64,000 nt of DNA from Sulfurimonas sp. Lineage in GTDB: Bacteria > Campylobacterota > Campylobacteria > Campylobacterales > Sulfurimonadaceae. Shown here one piece after another: positions 1 to 9,031 of this stretch (position 1 is the first letter of the stretch; every line of letters begins with the position of its first letter). The notes under the pieces are model-generated. The model did not search any database. It was not told the DNA's origin and saw only the letters and a program-made list of their open reading frames with translations. Made by a program: the position numbers and the translations under genes. The stretch lies in contig JAQTZE010000003.1 in NCBI GenBank assembly GCA_028687935.1, forward strand, positions 124,001 to 188,000, given 5' to 3'.

Positions 1-2038
1 AGAAGCTTTCAAAGTAAACAGATTTACCTTCAAGAGCGATGATTGTTTCGCTATCACCTTTCTCTTGGTCTGGCACACCAGGATCACTTTCTGAGAGCCC
101 TTTTGTCTCTTCATATCCAAAAACTACTACTGTCTGACCTTCGGTTGTTTCGAGTAATTTAAGTGCTGATCTCGAAGCTCCCGTATCACCGTTAAGTATG
201 GCCGTAGTGTCTGTGAGCATATCTATATCGTAAGTATTACAGCGAGTGATATCGTCTGCTTTATTGTTATTTGTAGTAAATGTTTCATATCCATAAGTGT
301 TACATAAGCTTTTACAATATGCTTTTGTATCATCGTTAGAACAGCTTTGGTTATCTGTTATACGCATTGGATAGTGAAAGTTATATTTAGATTTAGGTTT
401 TGTGGTATCTAATTCATCTGTACTATTTGTCTCAGCAAACTGAGTCATTTTGATAGATGTGTACCAGATATCCGAGCCGTGGTTTGTCGTAGCACCACTC
501 CATCCATCTCCTGGGCCTTCACCTTTACCTGCACGAAGACCTTCTGTGTCCTCTTGCCATGTCATAGCAAAACCTGCTGCAGAACCCTCTATCCAAATAT
601 GGTTGGAGTCTCTTGTTCCTGTAGTGAGTTGCATAGGTGCGTGCCAAGTAACTTCTCCTGTAACTGGATCGAAAATACCTCTTGCAGTCCATACGCATGA
701 GAATGGTACTTCGTAAACTTCTTTGCCGTTAGGTGCAATCATTACAACACGAGAACCATCTTGTGCTTCAGCATAGTCGATAGAGTTTTGTTTGCCGTTT
801 ATAGCAAAAAAGTCTTCAGGATAACTTGTATTTGTATCCGTAGTCACGGCTGTAAGATTAAATGGATTACCACTTGGACAGTATTTATCATTCCATGCTA
901 CTAAGATATTATTTCCCTCAACTGCCATCGTCGGTTTTTGCGCATGACCTGGGTACTCTATTTTTGTAGCTGTTTTATCTAGATCCCAAACTACTTCCAT
1001 AGAAGATTTATCTGAAGTATCTGAGATAGTGTAGTTTTTCCATGTAGTACCTTTGTCTAAAGATACAGCCGTAAAGACACCATCAACATGTGTAGGATCA
1101 CCGATATCCGCACTACCATCTCCCATTTCATAACCACCAACAACTTGTTGTGTGTAGTTTACGAAAATCGGGTGAACACTTACGCCACTACCAGTTAAGT
1201 TACCATCTGACGTTCTTTCAGGAACAATCACATCAAGACGCTCTATAGTGTTATGTGAAGTCGGATTTTGTCTGTTTGCATCTTCTACAGATTTTGATGA
1301 AACATTTCTTTTTAGTGTTTGAGAAGCATTGAAATCTGCTGCAAAAGGAACTTCAGCAGGAGAAACACCGTCATTATCACACTTTAATGTACCACTAATA
1401 ACAGGTGATGGTGGTGGTTTAGGAAGAGAATCTTCTAAGTGCGCTACCGAATCATTTGCATCTACAACTTCATCAAGATTAGAATAGTTGCCATCAACAA
1501 CAACAGTAAGAATATCTGTTATGTTTTGGTCATCCAATACACTGATGTTGACATCAGTTAAACTTGGAAAATAAGTTGGAACCAAGGCTGCTTCAAGAGC
1601 AGCAATACCATCAGAAGTAATAGTAATACCGTTGCTTGTATTGCCGTCCGCGTCAAGTGATTGAAGTAATCTTAAGATATTGCTTACTCTTGTATCATCT
1701 GCGTCTACAGTACCGTCAAAGAAGTCTAGAGGCGATACAGGAGTAGTTTTTGGTACTAAGCTTCCAAGTACTAAACTTTGACCTAGTCCAAATGTGACCC
1801 TCTCGCTACCTTGAAAGTCATAATTTCCATCAATGTTTGTCGTTCCGCTTTTAACACCTTTGTAACTTAGTCCTTGAACACGAGCATCAACGAAAGTACC
1901 AACCTGTGTTGCCACAGCAGTTGTACCACCATCGACAGTACTATCAGTCGAGCCACCTGAGCTACTACAACCAGCTATTATCGCCACTCCTGAGAGCACG
2001 AGAGCGGTTATAATAGAGTATGTAAATTTTGTTTTCAT
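1..2038 (-). CDS. Secreted lipoprotein with an Asp-box, partial at C-terminus
   Basis: This reading frame is open from an ATG at 2038 to the left edge of the window, so at least 679 codons are present and the C-terminus is missing. The ORF track omits it because it has no stop in the window. The start has an AG-rich site (AAAGGGGGGA) just upstream. The N-terminus is a lipoprotein signal ending in a lipobox (IIAGC) followed by a Ser/Gly-rich linker. Near the middle is an Asp-box (SLDKGTTW, pattern SxDxGxTW), typical of BNR/sialidase-like beta-propeller blades, with aromatic motifs such as AWNDKYC further on. It resembles the large exported proteins named 'choice-of-anchor O' in databases, but I recall that family only loosely. 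The function is unknown, possibly polymer binding at the surface. The gene contains none of the AAACGCA words common elsewhere in the window. Confidence 0.8.
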   Translation of the reverse strand, partial: MKTKFTYSIITALVLSGVAIIAGCSSSGGSTDSTVDGGTTAVATQVGTFVDARVQGLSYKGVKSGTTNIDGNYDFQGSERVTFGLGQSLVLGSLVPKTTPVSPLDFFDGTVDADDTRVSNILRLLQSLDADGNTSNGITITSDGIAALEAALVPTYFPSLTDVNISVLDDQNITDILTVVVDGNYSNLDEVVDANDSVAHLEDSLPKPPPSPVISGTLKCDNDGVSPAEVPFAADFNASQTLKRNVSSKSVEDANRQNPTSHNTIERLDVIVPERTSDGNLTGSGVSVHPIFVNYTQQVVGGYEMGDGSADIGDPTHVDGVFTAVSLDKGTTWKNYTISDTSDKSSMEVVWDLDKTATKIEYPGHAQKPTMAVEGNNILVAWNDKYCPSGNPFNLTAVTTDTNTSYPEDFFAINGKQNSIDYAEAQDGSRVVMIAPNGKEVYEVPFSCVWTARGIFDPVTGEVTWHAPMQLTTGTRDSNHIWIEGSAAGFAMTWQEDTEGLRAGKGEGPGDGWSGATTNHGSDIWYTSIKMTQFAETNSTDELDTTKPKSKYNFHYPMRITDNQSCSNDDTKAYCKSLCNTYGYETFTTNNNKADDITRCNTYDIDMLTDTTAILNGDTGASRSALKLLETTEGQTVVVFGYEETKGLSESDPGVPDQEKGDSETIIALEGKSVYFESF

Positions 2039-2061
2039 AATCTTGTCCCCCCTTTAGAGGC

Positions 2062-2082
2062 TTCTCTGTCTTTCGCAGAGAA
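2062..2082 (-). other. Hairpin in the leader of the lipoprotein gene
   Basis: TTCTCTG (2062-2068) and CAGAGAA (2076-2082) form a perfect 7-bp stem with a 7-base loop. It lies about 25 bases upstream of the lipoprotein start on the minus strand, immediately before the ribosome binding site. It may be a 5'-UTR structure. I could not match it to a known riboswitch. The rest of 2083-2228 is A+T-rich spacer between divergent genes. Confidence 0.4.
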
Positions 2083-2215
2083 TATTTTGTGTTTTTATAC
2101 TCTCTCATTGTAGGAAAATAAAAAAATCTTTACATCACACTAATGGGTGAACTTGTTTATTATTCGTTAATAATTGGCTAAAAAAATATTTTGGCCGAAG
2201 AATTTAACTCCTTTT

Positions 2216-2229
2216 GCTACAATACAAGA
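2216..2229 (+). promoter_or_regulatory. Extended -10 promoter directly at the helicase start
   Basis: The sequence TTTTGCTACAAT contains an extended -10 element (TGCTACAAT, with the hexamer TACAAT at 2218-2223). The expected transcription start falls at about 2229-2230, which is the ATG of the helicase. Either the messenger is leaderless or a start further inside is used. Confidence 0.5.
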
Positions 2230-5018
2230 TGGCAAAGAAAAATAAAAAAAATAGTAAAATAAACCAAAGAATAAGACAGTATTTTGATGATGAGCCCTTT
2301 GATATGGGGGTTGAACGAGTATCCACTGAGACGCTCAGCGAGCTTATGCATACGCTTGGTCTTTATGATGTGGAGTACTCTAAAGCAGCACTACTTAAGA
2401 GTGTACGAACGCTTTGGAGTGATGCAGATACAGAGCTTCGCGCAGAGATACTTAACTTTTTTGCGAGTGATGGCAAGGTCTACAAATCGACAACGCCAAA
2501 AGAGCCCAACCAAGATAGAAGCCAAAAGATAGAGTCTCTTTTGCAAGAGCTTGATGCTTCTGCTGAGGAGGCTGCGTTTTTGTTTGATGCGTTTATGGAT
2601 GTCAGAAGCAAGAAGATAACTATAGAAAAGATGGAGTCTAAACTCAAACATATCCGTTATGAACTCAAAAAAGAGAAACTCCAAAAAGCGCTCGATGGCG
2701 TTTTTGATATCGATGATGCGCTAGAGTTTAATGCCTCTATCAAGTATGTGATATTTGATGAGACTTTTCACAAGATACTCACGCTCACGACCAAGCCTTA
2801 TGAGTATGAGTACCTTCAAAACGCAACTCTTGAAGAGATCATTGCAAAGGTATCAGAAGATAAAGAAGTGCTTGTGGCTCAAAAACAAAAGCAAACAGAA
2901 CTCTTTCTCTCAAGTATCCAAAAACCTCATGCCTATCTCACAGACAAAGAGATAGTCGCATCCCTTCGCTCATCTCCGCCCAAAACCGCTACAAGTCATC
3001 CCTATATAAAGGCTGCGATACTCAAGAGTTTGATAGAGACAAAGCTTGATGTGATAGAGCTCACCATGCATGAGCAAGAGCTTATGGTAAAGATCAACGA
3101 GAGTGTGCGTTTACCCTATTCGGTGATAGATTTTCATTATCATCTGGATTTGCATATCGAACTAGAGTCACTTTTGGAGACTATCTGGAGTGCAAAGCCG
3201 CTTGATTTTGAGAAAGTTTTGTCAGAGGCGAAAAAAGAGCATGAAGAGCACTTTGCTGGGGCACTCAAAGAGATAGTAGATGAGTGTAGTTCGTATGCGA
3301 TGCTGCTGCACTTCTCGCAAGAAGAGCTGCACAAAAAGGTCTATCACTTTTTAGTAGATCTACTTCCAAAGTCTTTGAATATCTCCGCAAAGACTTCCCG
3401 CAAGATTCTTCGTGCTTTTGTGGCAGATGTTCATGATCTGCTTATTAAAAAGCAACGCCAAGCACTTCTTGCGCGCACAATTCGTGACTTTAAAAACCTT
3501 TTTCCTTTGGCACGTTCTATGCGCAGAAAGCTTATCTTGCATATTGGGCCGACCAACAGCGGAAAGACCTATCAGGCGATGCAAAAACTCCAAAACGCAG
3601 ATACAGGATATTATCTAGCTCCTCTGCGTTTACTTGCACTTGAGGGCTATGAGACACTGCGTGAAAATGGCATAGCCGCTTCGCTTATCACAGGCGAAGA
3701 GCAGCTGCTTGATGAAGATGCGACACATATCAGCTCAACGATAGAGATGCTCAACTTTGAAGTGGATGTGGATGTTTGTGTCATCGATGAGGTGCAGATG
3801 ATAGACGACCGTGACCGTGGCTGGGCATGGGCAAACGCAATCATTGGTGCACCTGCAAAAGAGATCATTATGACGGGTTCTATAAACGCAAAAGATGCTG
3901 TCATAGCACTCGCTGAGTATCTTGGAGAAGAACTTGAAATCATCGATTTTGAGAGAAAAACACCGCTGTCACTTTTAGAAGCCCCAACGGAGCCAGAAGA
4001 TGTAAAAAGTGGAACTGCTATCATTGCATTTAGTCGTAAAGATGTGCTCAAACTCAAGCAAAACTTCTCGAAGCAGTTTACAATCAGCGTCATCTACGGC
4101 AATCTCTCGCCAGAAGTCAGACGAGAAGAGGCGCGACGTTTTAGAGAAAAAGAGACGGAAATTCTTATCGCAACGGACGCCATCGCTATGGGTATGAACT
4201 TGCCGATAGAGACGATACTTTTTTCTAAAGCAGAGAAGTTTGATGGGGTTACTATTCGCGATCTTCAAGCCTCTGAAGTGCATCAAATCTCAGGTCGCGC
4301 TGGTAGATTTGGTTTGAAGGAAGCTGGATATGTCGGAGCTCTCTCTTTTGATGTGCTCAAAATTGTCAAAAAGAATTTCTACAAAGAAGCAAAAGCTATC
4401 ACAATGCCGTTTAAAGTGATGGCAAACCTTGAACACGTCAGGCTTGTAAGCACTATTCTTGAAGAAAATTCACTCGAAGAGATACTCAAGTTCTTTGTAG
4501 AAAATATGGAATTTGATGGACCATTTCGTGCGACAAACCTCGATGATATGCTTGAAGCGGCGAAGATAGTGGATAATTATGATCTTGATATCGCTATGAA
4601 ATATCACCTTGCCTGCGCTCCGCTTACTCTCAAATCTCCATATATTATCGCTACTTTTGAGAGTTATATTTCGTACTTGGAGACAAAGACACCGGTTCCT
4701 TATGCTCCACCTGCGCTTGTTGGTAGCTTTGCCCAGACCTCTGAGGAGCTCTTACGTGCGGAAGATATGGTCAAAGAGATATCGCTTTATCTGTGGCTCA
4801 GTTATAGGTTTAAGGAGTATTTTGGGGAAGTTGGCATTGTTCAAAAAGCCAGACATACGCTCAATAAGTTTATAGAAAACTCACTCCAACAGAGCCGCTT
4901 TGTCCAAAGATGCCGCATTTGTGAAGCGCCTTTACCACTCAACTCAAAGTACAGTATATGTCAAAGTTGTTTTAGAAAGAACTATACGGGGAAAAATGTA
5001 CGAAGAGGGCAGAGGTAA
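2229..5018 (+). CDS. Suv3-like ATP-dependent RNA helicase
   Basis: A superfamily 2 helicase of about 930 residues. Walker A is GPTNSGKT near residue 440, the DExH-type box is DEVQ near 520, the motif TGS follows, and motif VI appears as QISGRAGRFG near 690. This set, especially GPTNSGKT with APLRLLA, is typical of the Suv3 (mitochondrial degradosome) helicase family, which also occurs in Campylobacterota. The C-terminus holds a four-cysteine CxxC...CxxC zinc-finger-like cluster (CRIC...CQSC). The likely role is RNA unwinding during decay or ribosome maturation. The track starts at a TTG at 2214, but that would overlap the -10 element, so I prefer the ATG at 2229 (MAKKNKK). The long N-terminal 430 residues are helical and not recognised. 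The gene is convergent with the chemoreceptor downstream. Confidence 0.85.
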   Translation: MAKKNKKNSKINQRIRQYFDDEPFDMGVERVSTETLSELMHTLGLYDVEYSKAALLKSVRTLWSDADTELRAEILNFFASDGKVYKSTTPKEPNQDRSQKIESLLQELDASAEEAAFLFDAFMDVRSKKITIEKMESKLKHIRYELKKEKLQKALDGVFDIDDALEFNASIKYVIFDETFHKILTLTTKPYEYEYLQNATLEEIIAKVSEDKEVLVAQKQKQTELFLSSIQKPHAYLTDKEIVASLRSSPPKTATSHPYIKAAILKSLIETKLDVIELTMHEQELMVKINESVRLPYSVIDFHYHLDLHIELESLLETIWSAKPLDFEKVLSEAKKEHEEHFAGALKEIVDECSSYAMLLHFSQEELHKKVYHFLVDLLPKSLNISAKTSRKILRAFVADVHDLLIKKQRQALLARTIRDFKNLFPLARSMRRKLILHIGPTNSGKTYQAMQKLQNADTGYYLAPLRLLALEGYETLRENGIAASLITGEEQLLDEDATHISSTIEMLNFEVDVDVCVIDEVQMIDDRDRGWAWANAIIGAPAKEIIMTGSINAKDAVIALAEYLGEELEIIDFERKTPLSLLEAPTEPEDVKSGTAIIAFSRKDVLKLKQNFSKQFTISVIYGNLSPEVRREEARRFREKETEILIATDAIAMGMNLPIETILFSKAEKFDGVTIRDLQASEVHQISGRAGRFGLKEAGYVGALSFDVLKIVKKNFYKEAKAITMPFKVMANLEHVRLVSTILEENSLEEILKFFVENMEFDGPFRATNLDDMLEAAKIVDNYDLDIAMKYHLACAPLTLKSPYIIATFESYISYLETKTPVPYAPPALVGSFAQTSEELLRAEDMVKEISLYLWLSYRFKEYFGEVGIVQKARHTLNKFIENSLQQSRFVQRCRICEAPLPLNSKYSICQSCFRKNYTGKNVRRGQR

Positions 5019-5030
5019 CAGCTGTTTTTT

Positions 5031-5094
5031 AGACTGCCACGCTGCGCTCGCAGTGACGAGAATTTCGTCTTTGCGAGGAGCGAAGTGGCAATCT
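5031..5094. repeat. REP-like imperfect palindrome, likely bidirectional terminator
   Basis: A 64-base imperfect palindrome. The outer arms are AGACTGCCAC and GTGGCAATCT, with one G:U-type mismatch, and the inner arms are rich in GCTCGCA/TGCGAGG. It belongs to the widespread 'TTGCCACG...CGTCATTGCGAG' style of small intergenic palindromes seen in many bacteria. It fills the gap between two convergent genes and reaches the second base of the chemoreceptor stop codon (5093-5095). It is the only full copy I see in this window. Confidence 0.7.
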
Positions 5095-6682
5095 AGCTTT
5101 TGAACTCTTCTATAGATGTTTTGAGTGCTTTGGCTACTTGAACAAGTCGCTGTAGGTCTATCTCTATACTCTGAACACTTGTTCCGTTGGCAGTGGAGAG
5201 TGTCTCTATCTCAGCGATATCGTGTATGATCTCTTCGAGGTTTTGTGACATTTTGAGACTGTCTTCTTTTGAGTCGTTTGCTACTTTGCTTGAATGTGTT
5301 ATTGCACTCGAAGTCGCATTAATCTTATTTTGTACATCATAGGATACATTTGAGAGATTTTCTATATTTTTGGCGTTAACATGCATCTTGTCACTTACAT
5401 CATTGATAGACTGTACGATAGTGCTCACGCTGATATCTATCTCTGTAAGACTTTTTTGTGTTCGCTCTGCAAGTTTACGCACTTCATCCGCTACAACGGC
5501 AAATCCACGTCCATGCTCACCTGCACGTGCCGCTTCTATGGCTGCGTTTAGGGCGAGAAGATTTGTTTGCTCCGCAATATCTTTGATAACGCCAAGGACA
5601 CCTTTTACCTGATCTGCATTGCTTTTGAGACCTGCAAGTTCGTTGGAGAGCTCATTTTCTATTGCGACAAAAGAGACAACTTCTTCACTGAGCGAATTAA
5701 GCGCGATCATGGCTGTATTGAGCTCAATATTTGCATCTTCTACTGTTTTTTTCGTCTCTTCGGTTGCAGCGATTGTTTGGGATAGAAGTGACTTGATGGC
5801 ATTACTTTTGAGTGTTGTCTGGTGGACAATCTCACGTTCTTGCTGTGTCCCTTTGCGGATAACATGGCTGGAGAGTTCGATTTCAGAAGCGATAGCCGAG
5901 TTTTCATGACCGAGAGATTTTATCTCATTGACAGTGCCTTGAATCATCTGTATAAATTTATTTACCTCTTTTGCGGCATCTCCAAATTCGTTGCCATCTT
6001 TGTAAGTGAGACGTTTGGTGAGATCTTTATCCCCGCTGATAAGAGAAGATATACGTCTCTTGAGGTCGCCTAGAGGAGTGAAAATCTCTTTGATGAAAAA
6101 GATAGTCGCAACAACAGCAAACAAAAGACCGCCAATTGCTAGAGAGATAATAAGTGTCATATTTGTAGAAGATATCTCTGCATCGTTTTTATCCAAAGAC
6201 ATTGTAAGATCCATTGCACCAAGAGCATACCCAACTTCTGCGTTGTAGTGACAGCTGAGACAGCGATCTTCTGCAATCATAGGTTTGAGCATACGGATAG
6301 TATGATGGCTATTTTCATCTTTTTCTATAAGGTTGGTTGTTTTATTTTTAAGCACATCTATGATGAGCGGATCTGTGGTAAACTCTTCACCTTCTCCATA
6401 GACTTCAAGTACTGCTTGCGATTTTGTAATCTTTAAATCTTCTATTCCTTCGATACTTTTCGCACTTGTAAATGCATGCTTGACAACAGCTGCATCGCCC
6501 ATCATCATACTTGCAGTCATTGTCTGAAAGATGGATTCACTGAGCATTTTGAGTGATTGCTGATTGTTTTCGTTTGAGAGTTTATGAAGTGTTTGCGAAA
6601 GATAGTAGCTGATGCTTACGAGACCGATAACACTGAGTGCTAGAACGGAAGCTATAACTTTTGATTTTACTGACATGAACAT
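5093..6682 (-). CDS. Methyl-accepting chemotaxis protein with periplasmic CxxCH motif
   Basis: A chemoreceptor of 529 residues. A membrane segment lies near residues 8-28, a periplasmic sensor near 30-170, a second membrane segment near 175-200, then a short HAMP-like region and a cytoplasmic signalling hairpin whose conserved tip ([18 protein letters not shown]) is near residues 370-400. The sensor contains RCLSCHYN near residue 141, a CxxCH c-type haem attachment motif in the periplasm. This suggests a haem-binding sensor of the DUF3365/Tll0287 type that detects redox state or a gas. The start at 6682 is supported by AGGAA five bases upstream. A second Met lies two codons in. There is no chemotaxis partner beside it; cheB and cheR lie 17 kb away. 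Confidence 0.88.
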   Translation of the reverse strand: MFMSVKSKVIASVLALSVIGLVSISYYLSQTLHKLSNENNQQSLKMLSESIFQTMTASMMMGDAAVVKHAFTSAKSIEGIEDLKITKSQAVLEVYGEGEEFTTDPLIIDVLKNKTTNLIEKDENSHHTIRMLKPMIAEDRCLSCHYNAEVGYALGAMDLTMSLDKNDAEISSTNMTLIISLAIGGLLFAVVATIFFIKEIFTPLGDLKRRISSLISGDKDLTKRLTYKDGNEFGDAAKEVNKFIQMIQGTVNEIKSLGHENSAIASEIELSSHVIRKGTQQEREIVHQTTLKSNAIKSLLSQTIAATEETKKTVEDANIELNTAMIALNSLSEEVVSFVAIENELSNELAGLKSNADQVKGVLGVIKDIAEQTNLLALNAAIEAARAGEHGRGFAVVADEVRKLAERTQKSLTEIDISVSTIVQSINDVSDKMHVNAKNIENLSNVSYDVQNKINATSSAITHSSKVANDSKEDSLKMSQNLEEIIHDIAEIETLSTANGTSVQSIEIDLQRLVQVAKALKTSIEEFKS

Positions 6683-6768
6683 GACGATTCCTATTAACGC
6701 GATATATTTGATACAAAGGTTTTTATTGTACAGAATAAAATCTTGTTTTAGTATAAAAAGAGCTCTTT

Positions 6769-7575
6769 TTAAAGAGAGTAGAAAATATATTCCATCTCTT
6801 CGAGCAGTTTTTGTTCATCAAGAGCTGCGTTTTGTCCATATGCGAGTGCCGTATGTACTCCAAAATGCTGATCTAGATTGTGAGAACTCTGCATATCTTC
6901 AAAGTCACAATCACTCCAAACGCAGTGTGGAATATAGCTCAAAAGGGAGAACTCTTTGTACGCTTTGGGGGTGATAAGTGTGATATTTGCATCTTTGAGA
7001 CGCATCAGTACATCTTCTCTGAGCATATCTGCCAAGAGAAGAGCATTGAGCATCTGCACCTCTTGGGCTAAGACGATATGAAAACGTCTGCTTGCTTGCA
7101 TCAAAAAACCTGCACAAAAAATCTCTATGGCATTTTCTTTGGGAGATAGAAGCTCAAATCTTTTTGTTTTATCGGCGAGTGAGACGATTTTTTCTCTATT
7201 TTGATTGATGTAAGGAGCTGCATTTGCACAAAGAATGAGATAAGTTCCCTTCAAGTCATAGCTTTTTCCAAGCTCCATTCCCATACCAAAAATCTCTTTT
7301 GCATCTTTGGCACTGCGTTTTGGATCTATCTCGAGGAGTTCTAGCGCACTGAAGCCACAAAGTGTATGGACAGCGCGCGTTATGTTTAAGGGTGCATAGG
7401 GATTTGTGAGCGATGCAGGCTGCGTAGTAAAAGTTCCATGGAGTAAAAATTCACTTGCGTTTATTTGATCTTGTTGTGCACTCTCATCAGCAGAAGAAGA
7501 TGTGAGAAAAAGAAAATCTGCCTTACCTAAGGGAAGGGCATCGTCTTGATTTGTAAAAATATTATAGGTTTTCAT
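6769..7575 (-). CDS. Divergent CobT-like phosphoribosyltransferase family protein (tentative)
   Basis: A protein of 268 residues with no clear signal or membrane segment. Several stretches recall the archaeal-type nicotinate-nucleotide:dimethylbenzimidazole phosphoribosyltransferase family: PLNITRAV near residue 63, a helix then [18 protein letters not shown] near 98-115, and [18 protein letters not shown] in the middle. The glycine-rich catalytic segments of true CobT are not obvious. A cobyric acid synthase and a BtuB-like receptor lie nearby, so a link to corrinoid lower-ligand handling is plausible, but this rests on remembered similarity only. The ribosome site is weak (AAGAAA). It is separated from the upstream lipoprotein operon by a hairpin. 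Confidence 0.5.
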   Translation of the reverse strand: MKTYNIFTNQDDALPLGKADFLFLTSSSADESAQQDQINASEFLLHGTFTTQPASLTNPYAPLNITRAVHTLCGFSALELLEIDPKRSAKDAKEIFGMGMELGKSYDLKGTYLILCANAAPYINQNREKIVSLADKTKRFELLSPKENAIEIFCAGFLMQASRRFHIVLAQEVQMLNALLLADMLREDVLMRLKDANITLITPKAYKEFSLLSYIPHCVWSDCDFEDMQSSHNLDQHFGVHTALAYGQNAALDEQKLLEEMEYIFYSL

Positions 7576-7617
7576 GGAGTTTCTTTTTTTACGTAGTCTA
7601 CACTGTTTTTCGATTTT

Positions 7618-7644
7618 ACGCCACCATAAAAGAAACGGTGGCGT
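7618..7644. terminator. Strong hairpin after the lipoprotein operon
   Basis: ACGCCACC (7618-7625) and GGTGGCGT (7637-7644) form a perfect 8-bp G+C-rich stem with an 11-base loop. On the plus strand it runs into TTTTG. On the minus strand, the direction of both flanking genes, it is followed by AAAATC rather than a U-tract. It is probably the 3' end of the csgG-DUF799 operon or an RNA-stabilising hairpin. Confidence 0.55.
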
Positions 7645-7656
7645 TTTGTAGCGAGT

Positions 7657-8355
7657 TTATCTTTTTTGCGCTTGGTTACTTAGGCTCATCCCTTGGTCTT
7701 GCATGTAGAGTTCATGATACGGCCCGACAGGTAAAGAGGATATAAGTCTTTGGTTTGCTTGATGTGCGTATTTGACATAATCAGCAGAAGCAGTGCTAAT
7801 GGCAGTTACTATTGCGCTTGCAATAAGTCCTGCAACCCCACTGTTACTATTGTTGCCACCACTGAGATCGACTACGACACTTCCTCGATACGCCCATAAT
7901 GTTTCTGAACTTTTTGTAGAGACGATTTTGGACTCGATGGAGACAGTGAGGCTTGACGCGACAACAAGATAGGAAACATCCCATTTTTTGATGCGGGTGA
8001 AGAGTACGGCATCCGCTCCAAAATAGTCATAAAATTTATCAAGTGGCATACTGTAGAGGAGTTCTGTATCGTAAACGCCTTCTTGTTTCATGATGTCGCC
8101 CACCATTTCCACTGGAAAAGTATAGTAACCCATCATGGCATAAGGCATCTCAGCCGTCGTCATATAGTAGTCTTTTGCCTGAGCATCCGTACTCTCATTC
8201 ATAGGAGGAAGGATGAGCAAAGAACGAGGCTGCTCCTCATACATCTTAGGAAACGCATCTCCTTTTGTGAGAGGCTTTGGTGGGGTTACACAGCCTGAGA
8301 GGAGAAAACTTACAGCGGTGACAAGTAAAAGAGTTAGTCGTTTTTTATTGATCAT
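7657..8355 (-). CDS. DUF799 (GNA1162-type) lipoprotein
   Basis: A lipoprotein of 232 residues with signal and lipobox LLSGC. The stretch RSLLILPPMNES, followed by a YDTELLYSMP region and a glycine/serine-rich segment (SGGNNSNSG), is characteristic of the DUF799 family. Known members are usually encoded with a CsgG-like protein and a DUF4810 protein, and are thought to form or regulate an outer-membrane complex. That is the arrangement here. The start codon overlaps the DUF4810 stop (ATGA) and is preceded by GGAGCGAG, so the two are translationally coupled. It is the last gene of a four-lipoprotein operon. Confidence 0.82.
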   Translation of the reverse strand: MINKKRLTLLLVTAVSFLLSGCVTPPKPLTKGDAFPKMYEEQPRSLLILPPMNESTDAQAKDYYMTTAEMPYAMMGYYTFPVEMVGDIMKQEGVYDTELLYSMPLDKFYDYFGADAVLFTRIKKWDVSYLVVASSLTVSIESKIVSTKSSETLWAYRGSVVVDLSGGNNSNSGVAGLIASAIVTAISTASADYVKYAHQANQRLISSLPVGPYHELYMQDQGMSLSNQAQKR

Positions 8356-8732
8356 TTGCTCGCTCCTTGTGCGACTTGCACTTTTTTGATCATTCTGTCC
8401 ATAAAGTGTGCTGACTCAGGATAGAGTGCTTTTTCTTTCTCAAAACTCGCTATTGCCTCAGCGGGTTTATTCGCTTTGAGGTAGAGGTAGCCAAGGTTTG
8501 CATACATACCAGGGGCGACTCTTCCTGAACTACTTTGGTCACTTTTTTCTATAGCTTCTTGCATCGCTTTTTGGAGTTCGAGCATGGACTCTTCTGTAGG
8601 GCTTTTCTTTGAAGCATAGTACGCATCGTTGTACTCACCGTACTCATAGAGCGGTTTTGGTGTTGATGAACATGCGTTCATCATAAACGCAAGCGTGACA
8701 CTACAAAGAGCTAAAGAGATTTTTGTTCTCAT
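8352..8732 (-). CDS. DUF4810 lipoprotein
   Basis: A lipoprotein of 126 residues with lipobox MNAC. After a Pro-rich linker it has the sequence YEYGEYNDAYYASKK and a tetratricopeptide-like helical pair (YANLGYLYLKANKPAEAI). This fits DUF4810, the small TPR-containing partner of CsgG and DUF799 proteins. The start overlaps the stop of the preceding small lipoprotein (TAATG) and the stop overlaps the next start (ATGA), so the operon is tightly coupled. Confidence 0.8.
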   Translation of the reverse strand: MRTKISLALCSVTLAFMMNACSSTPKPLYEYGEYNDAYYASKKSPTEESMLELQKAMQEAIEKSDQSSSGRVAPGMYANLGYLYLKANKPAEAIASFEKEKALYPESAHFMDRMIKKVQVAQGASK

Positions 8733-9031
8733 TATTTAACCTCTATCTCTTTGGCAACACCATCACTTATATATACATCTCGCGTAACTATAAGAGAATC
8801 CCCTCTATAAATTTTGATGATATGTTTGCCTGGAGTGATTGCGTATTGGTGCTTTTCACCTGCGCTCACATTGAACTCTACGGCATCATCTATAGAGACT
8901 CTGATGTCAGAGACGTTGCCGTTAAAGTAAAGATAAGATTTTGGAGCTTCCGTTTTGACTCCCTCTTTGTAGCCACATCCTGATGTCATAAGAAGCAAGA
9001 ACAAACTTGCTATTGATAAAACTGTTTTCAT
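8732..9031 (-). CDS. Small PEGA-like lipoprotein
   Basis: A protein of 99 residues with a lipoprotein signal (lipobox TSGC) and a single small beta-sandwich-like domain. The pattern SYLYFNGNVSDIRVSIDD...ITPGKHIIKIYR resembles a PEGA domain, with the glycine-histidine turn before the last strands. It sits between the CsgG-like gene and the DUF4810 gene, sharing TAATG junctions with both. It is an extra member compared with the three-gene csgG/DUF4810/DUF799 set I know. I infer that it is an accessory lipoprotein of the same complex. Confidence 0.65.
   Translation of the reverse strand: MKTVLSIASLFLLLMTSGCGYKEGVKTEAPKSYLYFNGNVSDIRVSIDDAVEFNVSAGEKHQYAITPGKHIIKIYRGDSLIVTRDVYISDGVAKEIEVK

Noticed and set aside
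450-716. Plus-strand ORFs within 450-716
   Set aside because: They lie antisense inside the long open minus-strand lipoprotein gene and have no ribosome site or family match.
2214-2228. TTG start at 2214 for the helicase
   Set aside because: It would place the start codon within the TGCTACAAT promoter element. The ATG at 2229 fits better.
5370-6436. Several plus-strand ORFs inside the chemoreceptor gene
   Set aside because: They are frame shadows of the strongly conserved minus-strand MCP.
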